From positions 1 through 6,675 of the forward strand of contig JAITCP010000022.1 of assembly GCA_031283025.1 (NCBI GenBank): a stretch of 6,675 nucleotides of DNA. Reading direction: 5' to 3'. The DNA comes from Spirochaetaceae bacterium (lineage in GTDB: Bacteria > Spirochaetota > Spirochaetia > Treponematales > Breznakiellaceae). Positions 1 to 5,503 of this stretch are shown one piece after another. The translations under genes were made by a program, and so were the position numbers. The first letter of the stretch is position 1, and every line of letters begins with the position of its first letter. The notes under the pieces are model-generated. The model was not told the origin of the DNA and searched no databases. It saw nothing but the letters and a program-made list of their open reading frames with translations.

Positions 1-10
1 AAATTACAAT

Positions 11-63
11 GGCTGTTCAGGAAGTAACCCCGCCAACGAAGTTGGCGCACTTCCTGGACAGCC
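11..63 (-). terminator. Nested long hairpin just after the nrd operon; probable terminator or palindromic repeat element
   Basis: Two nested inverted repeats lie immediately downstream of the last minus-strand stop codon. The outer arms at 11-25 and 49-63 pair over 15 positions (14 Watson-Crick plus one position that is U·G on the plus-strand transcript and A·C on the minus-strand one). The inner arms at 31-37 and 41-47 (CGCCAAC / GTTGGCG) close a 3-nt loop. The structure begins two bases after the stop of the 179-residue gene, which fits transcription termination of the operon. The bases after it in the minus direction (cattgtaattt) are only moderately U-rich, so it is not a textbook intrinsic terminator. 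It could also be a dispersed palindromic repeat or a 3'-end stabiliser. The other side lies outside the window. Confidence 0.6.
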
Positions 64-65
64 CC

Positions 66-605
66 TTAACTTGTGAGACAACCAACCGGGTTGTTGAACA
101 AGCCTATTGTTTCCGCGTCCTGTGCGCGCCCCAGTTCTTTTCCATTGGAGGCAAGGAGGATTGCCGTGGGGGTGGATTGTACCTGGTAGAACGCCGCTAC
201 CGCCAGCCCTTCGTCAGTGTCTGCATCATAGAGTTCCAGCGGAATGCCAAGCCGGTCCGCCGCAGCTTTTGCGGGAGGGCAGGCGGGACAGGCGGGACGG
301 ACAAAAAGAAGTATCCGCTTGTCCGTCCCGGTTTCCATCTGATGATTTTCCGCAGCAACCGCTTCCGCCTGCCCCGCGGCGCAGGCGGCTTGTTCCGCCT
401 GCGGCGTGCAGGAAGCCAGCAGGGAAGCGTCCGGCTGATACATCAGCCGCTGGCCGTATTCTTCCCGCTTGCCCCTGTTCCAGTTCCGTACAGACCGATA
501 GTACCCTACGATGCGGCTGTACACCTCCGCCGGCATCCCCTTCACTCCGGAAAGGGCCTCCCTCGCCGCGGCAAGATCAGTTTCAATTTCCTCAAGGTTT
601 CTCAT
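66..605 (-). CDS. Stand-alone glycyl-radical domain fused to a thioredoxin/glutaredoxin-like domain (probable separate subunit of class III ribonucleotide reductase)
   Basis: 179 residues. Residues 1-22 form a charged helix-like lead. Residues about 27-56 match the C-terminal glycyl-radical segment of anaerobic ribonucleotide reductase: EVYSRIVGYYR, then NWNRGKREEY. Gly34 in RIVGY sits where the radical glycine of E. coli NrdD (RVCGY) lies. Residues about 58-95 are an Ala/Gln-rich linker with Cys66 and Cys75. Residues about 96-165 look like a thioredoxin-fold domain: a beta strand (RILLFV), active site CPAC at Cys106-Cys109, and a probable cis-proline loop STPT (Pro146). The ATG at 605 is preceded by AGGAGG seven bases away, and an in-frame stop lies just upstream, so it is an independent start. 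It follows nrdD after 86 bp. The upstream NrdD ends without a radical site, so I infer that this protein carries the radical glycine and perhaps delivers the reducing dithiol. A degenerate nrdD fragment joined to a redoxin is the alternative, but strong conservation around Gly34 argues against it. Confidence 0.82.
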   Translation of the reverse strand: MRNLEEIETDLAAAREALSGVKGMPAEVYSRIVGYYRSVRNWNRGKREEYGQRLMYQPDASLLASCTPQAEQAACAAGQAEAVAAENHQMETGTDKRILLFVRPACPACPPAKAAADRLGIPLELYDADTDEGLAVAAFYQVQSTPTAILLASNGKELGRAQDAETIGLFNNPVGCLTS

Positions 606-612
606 ATAGCTT

Positions 613-618
613 CCTCCT
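613..618 (-). promoter_or_regulatory. Strong Shine-Dalgarno of the glycyl-radical/redoxin gene
   Basis: AGGAGG on the minus strand, seven bases before the ATG at 605. It matters because it shows that the radical-domain ORF is translated from its own start and is not reached by readthrough of nrdD. The two ORFs are in different frames, and stops occur in both between 606 and 694. Confidence 0.85.
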
Positions 619-636
619 AAAATCGGTTACTTTCAA

Positions 637-659
637 TTAACAAATTCATCTTAACAAAT
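637..659. repeat. Pair of 9-bp direct repeats in the nrdD/radical-gene spacer
   Basis: TTAACAAAT occurs at 637-645 and again at 651-659, 14 bp apart start to start, in the 86-bp spacer between nrdD and the downstream gene. The spacing is not a clean helical turn. It may be a minor regulatory element or simply AT-rich chance sequence. No convincing promoter was found here, so the downstream gene is most simply read from the operon transcript. Confidence 0.3.
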
Positions 660-691
660 CCGCCTTCCGGCAATGCCAACCTTTATATAAC

Positions 692-2734
692 TTACCCGGC
701 AAGCGCTTCTTCCCGCTCCTTTTCCAGGGCGGCAACGCGCCTGCCTAGCCGTTCCCTCTCTTCTTCCCTGCAAGTGGGGCAAAAAAAATGTTCCCCTTTT
801 AGATAACCGTGAACGGAGCAGACGGAAAACGTAGGGGAAATGGTAAAGTAGGGGATGCGGTATTTGCAGGCTATGGTTCTTACCAAATCACGGCAAACCC
901 GCCAGTCTTCTATGGCTTCCCCTAAAAATGCATGGAAAACAGTGCCCCCTGTATAAGCGCATTGTAACGCTTCCTGAAGATCCAGAGCGTCAAAAATATC
1001 TTCGGTGTGCATAACGGGAAGCTGGGTGGAATTGGTATAGTAGGGTTCGGAAGTTCCTGATGTGATAATGTCCGGGTAGCGCTGCTTGTCGTGCAGCGCC
1101 AGCCGGTAAGAAGTGGATTCCGCCGGGGTGGCTTCCAGATTAAAAAGCTCCCCTGTTTCTTCCTGAAAGTCCGCCAGCTTTTTCCGCATAAAGTCCAGTA
1201 CAGAAAGGGCAAAATCCTGGCCTTCTTTATCGGCGATGGTGATGTTCCGGCCCAAAAAGTTAAGGATACATTCGTTCATCCCGACAAGCCCTATGGTGTT
1301 AAAGTGGTTGTTCAAAGTATGAAGGTAACGATGGGTATAGGGGAAAAGCCCTGTTTCTAAAAGTTTGGTTACTACTTTGCGTTTGGTTTTCAGGCTTTCC
1401 TTTGCCAGGTTCATCAGATTTTCCAGACGGAAGAAAAAATCATCCCTGTTTTTTGCCAGGTAGCCCAGCCGGGGCAGGTTAATCGTTACCACTCCCACGG
1501 AACCGGTAAGTTCATCGGAGCCAAAGAGGCCGCCCCCCCGTTTGCGCAGCTCCCGCTTGTCCAGTTGAAGCCGGCAGCACATGGATCGCACGTCGCCGGG
1601 GTTAAGATCGGAATTAACAAAATTCTGGAAATAGGGGGTGCCGTAACGGCTGGTCATTTCAAAAAGAAGGGCCGCATTGGGGCTGTTCCAGTCAAAGTCC
1701 GCGGTAATATTGTAGGTGGGTATGGGGTACTGAAACCCCCTGCCTTTAGCGTCCCCTTCCAGCATCAGCTCTATAAAGATACGGTTTATGCGGTCCATTT
1801 CATCTTTGCAGTCGCCGTAACAAAAATCCGCCTCCGCCCCGTCTACTACGGCCTTGCGGTCTTTCAGGTCCGCCGGGCAGGTCCAGTCCAGGGTGATGTT
1901 GGTAAAGGGCGCTTGGCAGCCCCAGCGGCTGGGAGTGTTGACCCCAAAGATAAAACTTTGCAGGCATTGTTTGATTTCCTTGTCAGAAAGGCCGTCGGCT
2001 TTGACAAAGGGGGCGGTGTAGGTGTCAAAGGAAGAAAACGCCTGGGCGCCGGCCCATTCGTTCTGTAAACAGCCTAAAAAGTTTACCGCCTGCTGCATCA
2101 GGGTGGAAAGGTGTTTGGCCGGTTTGCTGGTGATCTTGTCCGGTACCCCTCCCAACCCCTCGGCAATGAGGTTCCGTAGCGACCATCCGGCGCAGTAGCC
2201 GGAAAACATCGACAGATCATGAATGTGGAAATCGGCGTTCCGGTGGGCGGCGGATATTTCCGGGGAATAGACGTTTTTCAGCCAGTAGTTGGCGGTGATG
2301 CTCCCCGAATTGTGGAGTATCAGCCCCCCCAGTGAATAATTTACATTGGCGTTTTCATTGACCCGCCAGTCGGACTGCTTCAGGTAACCGTCCATAGTGG
2401 AATCAATGTCCAGCATAAGGGCTTTTGCGTCCCGTATTGCCTCATGCCGGGCCCGGTAAAGAATATAGGCCTTGGCTACGGCGGTTTCCCGCTCTTCAAT
2501 AAGGGCGGTTTCCACCAAGTCTTGAATTTCTTCTATTGCCGGGATTGAATTGGGATGCCGTAAGGCCATCATGGCCCGGATTAGCTCTTCCACCCGGTCG
2601 GTTAGGACATCAATCTTGTCATCGTTGTTTTCCGCTCTTTTCACTGCGGCAAAAGCACGGGAAATGGCTTCCCGTATTTTCCTTTTGTTGTAATTTTCAA
2701 TCTCACCGGAGCGCTTTACTACGTTGCGTATCAT
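692..2734 (-). CDS. nrdD: Anaerobic (class III) ribonucleoside-triphosphate reductase, catalytic subunit lacking the glycyl-radical segment
   Basis: 680 residues. The enzyme reduces ribonucleoside triphosphates to deoxy forms under anoxia by radical chemistry in the cytoplasm. Residues about 3-95 are an ATP-cone allosteric domain (VVKRSGEIENYNKRKI at the start). The catalytic barrel follows: NENANVNYS near 126-134, Cys181 in MFSGYCAGWSL (the likely redox-active Cys), and RSMCCRL at 383-389 with Cys386/387 on the expected thiyl-radical loop. Next come GSVGVVTINLPRLGYLA at 411-427 and, near the end, a Cys cluster Cys639-x2-His642, CPTC at 652-655, typical of the C-terminal zinc site. In ordinary NrdD proteins the radical glycine motif follows within a few tens of residues. 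Here the chain instead ends after a 25-residue charged helix, and the motif is encoded by the next gene. The ATG overlaps the nrdR stop (ATGA), and GGGG lies eight bases upstream. No frameshift scar joins it to the downstream ORF. Family assignment is firm; the split is read directly from the sequence. Confidence 0.96.
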   Translation of the reverse strand: MIRNVVKRSGEIENYNKRKIREAISRAFAAVKRAENNDDKIDVLTDRVEELIRAMMALRHPNSIPAIEEIQDLVETALIEERETAVAKAYILYRARHEAIRDAKALMLDIDSTMDGYLKQSDWRVNENANVNYSLGGLILHNSGSITANYWLKNVYSPEISAAHRNADFHIHDLSMFSGYCAGWSLRNLIAEGLGGVPDKITSKPAKHLSTLMQQAVNFLGCLQNEWAGAQAFSSFDTYTAPFVKADGLSDKEIKQCLQSFIFGVNTPSRWGCQAPFTNITLDWTCPADLKDRKAVVDGAEADFCYGDCKDEMDRINRIFIELMLEGDAKGRGFQYPIPTYNITADFDWNSPNAALLFEMTSRYGTPYFQNFVNSDLNPGDVRSMCCRLQLDKRELRKRGGGLFGSDELTGSVGVVTINLPRLGYLAKNRDDFFFRLENLMNLAKESLKTKRKVVTKLLETGLFPYTHRYLHTLNNHFNTIGLVGMNECILNFLGRNITIADKEGQDFALSVLDFMRKKLADFQEETGELFNLEATPAESTSYRLALHDKQRYPDIITSGTSEPYYTNSTQLPVMHTEDIFDALDLQEALQCAYTGGTVFHAFLGEAIEDWRVCRDLVRTIACKYRIPYFTISPTFSVCSVHGYLKGEHFFCPTCREEERERLGRRVAALEKEREEALAG

Positions 2735-3201
2735 TTTTTTACCCCTTTAGACCCCAATTTTTTAATTTCACGTATAAATTCATCCGGATTTTCAAAATGC
2801 CGGTACACAGACGCAAATCGGACATAGGCGATTTTATCCAATTCCCCTATCTTTTCCAAAACAAGCTCCCCCAAATCCCTGGTACTTATTTCATGGCTGG
2901 CCCGGCCCTGGATTTCCGCCTGATCCTCAATATCGTTGACCAGGCTTTCAATCTGCATGGAGGAAAAGGGCCTTTTTTCCAGTGCCCGTTCCACCCCCCT
3001 TTCAATTTTAAGCCGGTCAAAAGGCTCCCGCCGGCCATCCCGTTTGACCACCATGAACTGTTTGTCCTCAATCCGCTCATAACTGGTAAAACGGTAGCTG
3101 CAACCATTGCACTCCCGCCGCCTCCGGGTTGCCTCGCCGTTCGCCAAAGTGCGGGAGTCAATCACTTTATCGTCAAAGCTTCCACAATGAGGACAGCGCA
3201 T
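2731..3201 (-). CDS. nrdR: Transcriptional repressor NrdR of ribonucleotide reductase genes
   Basis: 156 residues from the ATG at 3201, close to the usual NrdR length of about 150. The N-terminus is the diagnostic zinc ribbon MRCPHCGS, with a second Cys pair in RRRECNGCSYRFTSYER (about residues 28-44). An ATP-cone domain covers about residues 46-136 (VVKRDGRREPFDRLKIERG and ISTRDLGELVLEKI). NrdR senses ATP/dATP through this cone and represses RNR operons at paired NrdR boxes. A longer frame from 3237 adds 12 hydrophobic residues before the zinc ribbon and would place the coding start across the promoter, so I reject it. A GGTGG lies three bases before the ATG, a short spacing. nrdR is the first gene of the operon with nrdD, and two candidate boxes upstream suggest autoregulation. 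Confidence 0.95.
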   Translation of the reverse strand: MRCPHCGSFDDKVIDSRTLANGEATRRRRECNGCSYRFTSYERIEDKQFMVVKRDGRREPFDRLKIERGVERALEKRPFSSMQIESLVNDIEDQAEIQGRASHEISTRDLGELVLEKIGELDKIAYVRFASVYRHFENPDEFIREIKKLGSKGVKK

Positions 3202-3204
3202 ATA

Positions 3205-3220
3205 CCACCATATATAGCGT
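3205..3220. promoter_or_regulatory. Candidate NrdR box 2 (downstream of the nrdR transcription start)
   Basis: The 16-bp CCACCATATATAGCGT matches the published NrdR-box pattern ACACWATATATWGTGT at 13 of 16 positions. It lies just before the nrdR start codon and overlaps its Shine-Dalgarno region. Its centre is 43 bp from box 1, about four helical turns, in line with the paired, helically phased boxes known in other bacteria. NrdR binding is inferred. Confidence 0.65.
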
Positions 3221-3239
3221 AGAATTAGGACTAACATTG

Positions 3240-3268
3240 AGTATACTACACTATCCCTTGTGTTGCAA
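3240..3268 (-). promoter_or_regulatory. Sigma70-like promoter of the nrdR-nrdD operon
   Basis: On the minus strand, the -35 is TTGCAA (3263-3268), the spacer is exactly 17 bp, and the -10 is TATACT (3240-3245, five of six consensus bases). Transcription would start near 3233, giving a leader of about 30 nt before the nrdR ATG. Box 1 nearly fills the spacer, a placement expected to block RNA polymerase when occupied. Confidence 0.75.
3248..3263. promoter_or_regulatory. Candidate NrdR box 1 (between -35 and -10)
   Basis: ACACTATCCCTTGTGT matches the NrdR-box pattern ACACWATATATWGTGT at 13 of 16 positions, with both ACAC and GTGT arms intact. It sits between the -10 and -35 of the nrdR promoter. 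The centre mismatches (CCC) are in the least constrained part. Together with box 2 it predicts repression of nrdR-nrdD and the radical-subunit gene by NrdR itself. Confidence 0.72.
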
Positions 3269-3322
3269 GTAAAATATCGGCAAAATTCTAAAAAAATACA
3301 AATTTTTCCCCGGCTCTTTCCC

Positions 3323-3352
3323 TTTATGGCAAAGCCTGCTATAGTTTTGGTA
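3323..3352 (+). promoter_or_regulatory. Extended -10 promoter of the glycosyltransferase gene, possibly giving a leaderless mRNA
   Basis: TATAGT at 3340-3345 (five of six consensus bases) is preceded by TG one base upstream, the extended -10 signature. A weak -35 (TTTCCC, 3317-3322) lies 17 bp away. The expected start of transcription, about seven bases after the -10, coincides with the A of the ATG at 3352. No Shine-Dalgarno is visible before that ATG. Confidence 0.5.
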
Positions 3353-4473
3353 TGAAAATTGGTATAGACACCTTTGCCTCCGCCGGGGGCCGGTCGGGGG
3401 TAGGTGTTTATCTGATGGAGTTACTTAAGCGGATTCCCCCTTCCGGGGAGTTATTTGAGCTTTTTGGCTGGGATATTGACCGCTTTATATATACAGAAGC
3501 CGCACGGCATTGTGAATATGTTTCCCGGTGCCGGTTTGACGGCAGGACGGCCAATACCGCTTGGCATTTGCTTAAATATCCCGAATTTGCCAAAAGCCGG
3601 GGTTACCAGCTGTGTTTTTTCCCCGCCGCCCACCACCGTATTCCGCAGCAATCACCCTGTCCTTCCGTCGGTACCGTTCATGACATGGCCGCTTACTGGG
3701 GAAACCGCAGAACCCGTGAATCATTAGGGGTAATCCGGATGATACTCCCCAATGCCCTCCGCCATTTGGACAGGGTTATTGCGGTTAGCGAATTTGTCAA
3801 AATGGAACTTATGGACAAGGCTTATGTAAAGGAATCAAAGATAGAGGTAATCCATAACGGGGTGGATCACAGTGTTTTTTACCCGCGGCCCAGGAATGAA
3901 GAGAGCGTCGTTCTTATCCAGCCTTTCAGTTTCCGCCGGCCCTATATACTCTATGCCTCCCGAATCGACCATCCGGTAAAAAACCATGTAAAGTTAATAG
4001 AAGCATTTGGTATTTTTAAGGAAAGAACCCGGTATCCCCATCGGCTGGTTCTGGCCGGGGCAGACAGTTACCATGCGGGATATGTAAAAAAAGCCGCGGC
4101 GGCATCTCCCTATGCAAATGATATATTCTTTACCGGGCATTTTCCCTCCCAAAACCTTCCCGAACTCTATGCCGCGGCGGATTTTGTCGTATTTCCGTCC
4201 ATGTATGAGGGTTTTGGCCTGGGGGTGCTGGAAGCCATGGCATCGGGGGTTCCGGTGGCCTGCGCGCGGGCGGCTTCCTTGCCGGAGGCGGCTGGACACG
4301 CGGCGCTGTATTTTGATCCCAAGGATGCGGAAGATATGGCGGACAGGATGGTAAACCTTATCGACAGGAACCTGGCCAGGGAATTACGCCAGAAAGGGCT
4401 GGAACGGGCCAAGGCTTTTTCCTGGGACGAATGCGCCCAAAAAACCCTGGCCCTGATTCAGGAAACCGTATAA
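3352..4473 (+). CDS. GT4-family glycosyltransferase (group 1)
   Basis: 373 residues, normal length for a GT-B fold glycosyltransferase. The N-terminal domain begins MKIGIDTFASAGGRSGVGVY with the glycine-rich acceptor-side loop (residues 11-18) and has TVHDMA at 108-113, the His-Asp often seen at the acceptor site. The C-terminal donor domain shows ILYASRIDHPVKN with Arg204 and Lys210, which in this family contact the sugar-nucleotide phosphates, and the EX7E signature EGFGLGVLE (Glu286 and Glu294). No signal peptide or membrane segment is seen, so it is probably cytosolic or peripheral. Donor sugar and acceptor cannot be told from sequence; surface polysaccharide or glycolipid synthesis is the general expectation. 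It shares one base with coaD (TAATG), so the two are co-transcribed. The ATG is supported by the typical family N-terminus although no Shine-Dalgarno precedes it. Confidence 0.9.
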   Translation: MKIGIDTFASAGGRSGVGVYLMELLKRIPPSGELFELFGWDIDRFIYTEAARHCEYVSRCRFDGRTANTAWHLLKYPEFAKSRGYQLCFFPAAHHRIPQQSPCPSVGTVHDMAAYWGNRRTRESLGVIRMILPNALRHLDRVIAVSEFVKMELMDKAYVKESKIEVIHNGVDHSVFYPRPRNEESVVLIQPFSFRRPYILYASRIDHPVKNHVKLIEAFGIFKERTRYPHRLVLAGADSYHAGYVKKAAAASPYANDIFFTGHFPSQNLPELYAAADFVVFPSMYEGFGLGVLEAMASGVPVACARAASLPEAAGHAALYFDPKDAEDMADRMVNLIDRNLARELRQKGLERAKAFSWDECAQKTLALIQETV

Positions 4474-4946
4474 TGAAGGCCGCTTTTCCCGGTTCCTTTG
4501 ATCCGCCGACTCTGGGGCATTTGAACATCATACAGCGTTCAGCTTCCATTTTTAATGAAATTTCCGTAGTAATTGCGGAAAACAGCCAAAAATCCTACCT
4601 TTTTTCCGCTGAAGAAAGACTGGAATTGGTATCCGCTTTGGTAAAACCCTGGGAAAATGTGTCTGTCGCCGTTTGTACCGGTTTAATAGTAGATTTTCTT
4701 AAGAAAAACAGCATACCCGTCATAATCCGGGGCGTCCGGGGTGGGGATTTTGCCTATGAATTCGAACTTTCCATGATGAATAGGGCCCTAAACCCGGAAA
4801 TAGAGACGATTTTTCTTACGACTGACCCCGCCTATCTTGTGATCCGGTCTTCTGCAATCAAGGAATTGGCATCTTTTGGCGGAAATGTTTCTTCCATGGT
4901 TCCCCCGGAGGTAGAGGCGGCCCTTAAAGCGAAATTTGACGATTAA
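4473..4946 (+). CDS. coaD: Phosphopantetheine adenylyltransferase
   Basis: 157 residues, typical for CoaD. It transfers AMP from ATP to 4'-phosphopantetheine to make dephospho-CoA, the penultimate step of coenzyme A synthesis, in the cytosol. The nucleotidyltransferase signature is clear: PGSFDPPTLGHLNII at residues 5-19 with the (T/H)xGH motif TLGH. The family block IIRGVRGGDFAYEFELSMMNRAL lies near residues 84-106, and a C-terminal IRSSAIKELASFGGNVSSMVP region supplies the SS(x)IKE substrate loop. The start is the ATG at 4473 inside the TAATG overlap with the glycosyltransferase stop, with GGAAA a few bases upstream. A frame extension back to 4431 runs inside the preceding gene and adds residues absent from the family. 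Its product feeds the 4'-phosphopantetheine of the acyl carrier protein encoded nearby. Confidence 0.96.
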   Translation: MKAAFPGSFDPPTLGHLNIIQRSASIFNEISVVIAENSQKSYLFSAEERLELVSALVKPWENVSVAVCTGLIVDFLKKNSIPVIIRGVRGGDFAYEFELSMMNRALNPEIETIFLTTDPAYLVIRSSAIKELASFGGNVSSMVPPEVEAALKAKFDD

Positions 4947-4981
4947 TTGGGTTAGTTTGGGCATTATTACAAAAAATGATC

Positions 4982-5010
4982 TTGACAAAAACAGTTGTTT
5001 TTGTTTAGAT
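4982..5010 (+). promoter_or_regulatory. Promoter of the rpmF-acpP-rnc operon with a palindrome in the spacer
   Basis: A perfect -35, TTGACA (4982-4987), is followed at 17 bp by TTAGAT (5005-5010), a poor -10; TAGATA one base later is equally weak. An 8-bp inverted repeat, ACAAAAAC (4985-4992) and GTTTTTGT (4997-5004) around AGTT, fills the spacer. It could be an operator, or a weak AU hairpin at the end of the coaD transcript. No other terminator is visible in 4947-5047. Confidence 0.55.
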
Positions 5011-5047
5011 AAAATGCCGGCAATATACCGGTTAGAGAGGTTATATT

Positions 5048-5236
5048 ATGGCAGTGCCCAGAGCAAAAACATCAAAAGCAAGGACCAGTCGCAGGCAATC
5101 CCTTAACATGAAGCTGTCCCAACCCACTATGGTTGACTGTTCAGGCTGCGGCAATAAGGTACTTCTGCACAGAGTCTGCCCCAAATGCGGTTTTTACCGG
5201 GGGAAGCAGGTAATTGTACCGGAAGCCAAGGGGTAA
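5048..5236 (+). CDS. rpmF: 50S ribosomal protein L32
   Basis: 62 residues, the usual size for L32. It starts MAVPRAKTSKARTSRRQS, the characteristic basic N-terminus (MAVPKxKTSKxRRxxRR in the family). It carries a four-cysteine zinc ribbon: CSGC at residues 31-34 and CPKC at 44-47. This is the zinc-binding (C+) paralogue form. It is a structural protein of the large ribosomal subunit near the peptidyl transferase region. An AGAGAGG Shine-Dalgarno lies seven bases before the ATG. It leads an operon with acpP 30 bp downstream; rpmF next to lipid-synthesis genes is a long-standing bacterial arrangement. Confidence 0.96.
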   Translation: MAVPRAKTSKARTSRRQSLNMKLSQPTMVDCSGCGNKVLLHRVCPKCGFYRGKQVIVPEAKG

Positions 5237-5266
5237 TCCGGACTAATTTAAATTTGGAGGAATAAA

Positions 5267-5503
5267 ATGGACGAATTGCTTGAAAAAATGAAAAAACTCA
5301 TAGCTGACAAACTTGAAATTAACGCTGAAAAGGTAACGATGGAAGCTTCTTTTCGTCAGGACTTGGGCGCCGACAGCCTTGACACCTATGAATTGGTGTA
5401 TGCCATTGAAGAAGAAATGGGCATAACTATTCCGGACGAGAAGGCTAACGAGTTTGAAACCGTTAAAGACGCCTACGAATACATAAAGTCCCAGCAAAAG
5501 TGA
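5267..5503 (+). CDS. acpP: Acyl carrier protein
   Basis: 78 residues, strongly acidic, the normal length. It carries growing acyl chains in type II fatty acid synthesis on a 4'-phosphopantetheine arm. The arm attaches to Ser37 in the DSL motif (DLGADSLDTYELV, residues 32-44), and the usual helix II/III residues follow (EEEMGITIPDEKANEFETVKDA). A near-perfect GGAGG is placed six bases before the ATG, fitting a highly expressed protein. It lies between rpmF and rnc; the last base before its TGA stop begins the rnc GTG start. The arm derives from CoA, whose synthesis involves coaD upstream. Confidence 0.97.
   Translation: MDELLEKMKKLIADKLEINAEKVTMEASFRQDLGADSLDTYELVYAIEEEMGITIPDEKANEFETVKDAYEYIKSQQK

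Noticed and set aside
9..620. Long plus-strand open frames (9-620 and 107-640) across the radical-subunit gene
   Set aside because: They lie antisense to a gene with clear glycyl-radical and thioredoxin motifs, give no recognisable protein, and have no convincing ribosome binding site.
606..694. A simple frameshift separating nrdD from the radical domain
   Set aside because: The two ORFs differ in frame, but stops occur in both frames between them, the third frame gives no helix-like continuation, and the downstream gene has its own AGGAGG. This looks like a settled split and not a sequencing error.
1091..2068. Plus-strand open frames inside nrdD (1091-1360, 1565-2068)
   Set aside because: They are antisense to a strongly conserved gene, with no family features and no start signals.
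1533..2330. Two runs of seven G in nrdD (minus strand; 1533-1539 and 2324-2330) as phase-variation tracts
   Set aside because: Seven is short for slippage control, both encode conserved glycine-containing segments, and an essential anaerobic enzyme is an unlikely phase-variable gene.
3202..3237. Upstream start of NrdR at 3237
   Set aside because: It adds hydrophobic residues before the conserved MRCPHC start and would overlap the promoter and predicted transcription start.
4431..4472. Upstream start of CoaD at 4431
   Set aside because: It would lie inside the glycosyltransferase gene; the family N-terminus begins at the ATG at 4473.
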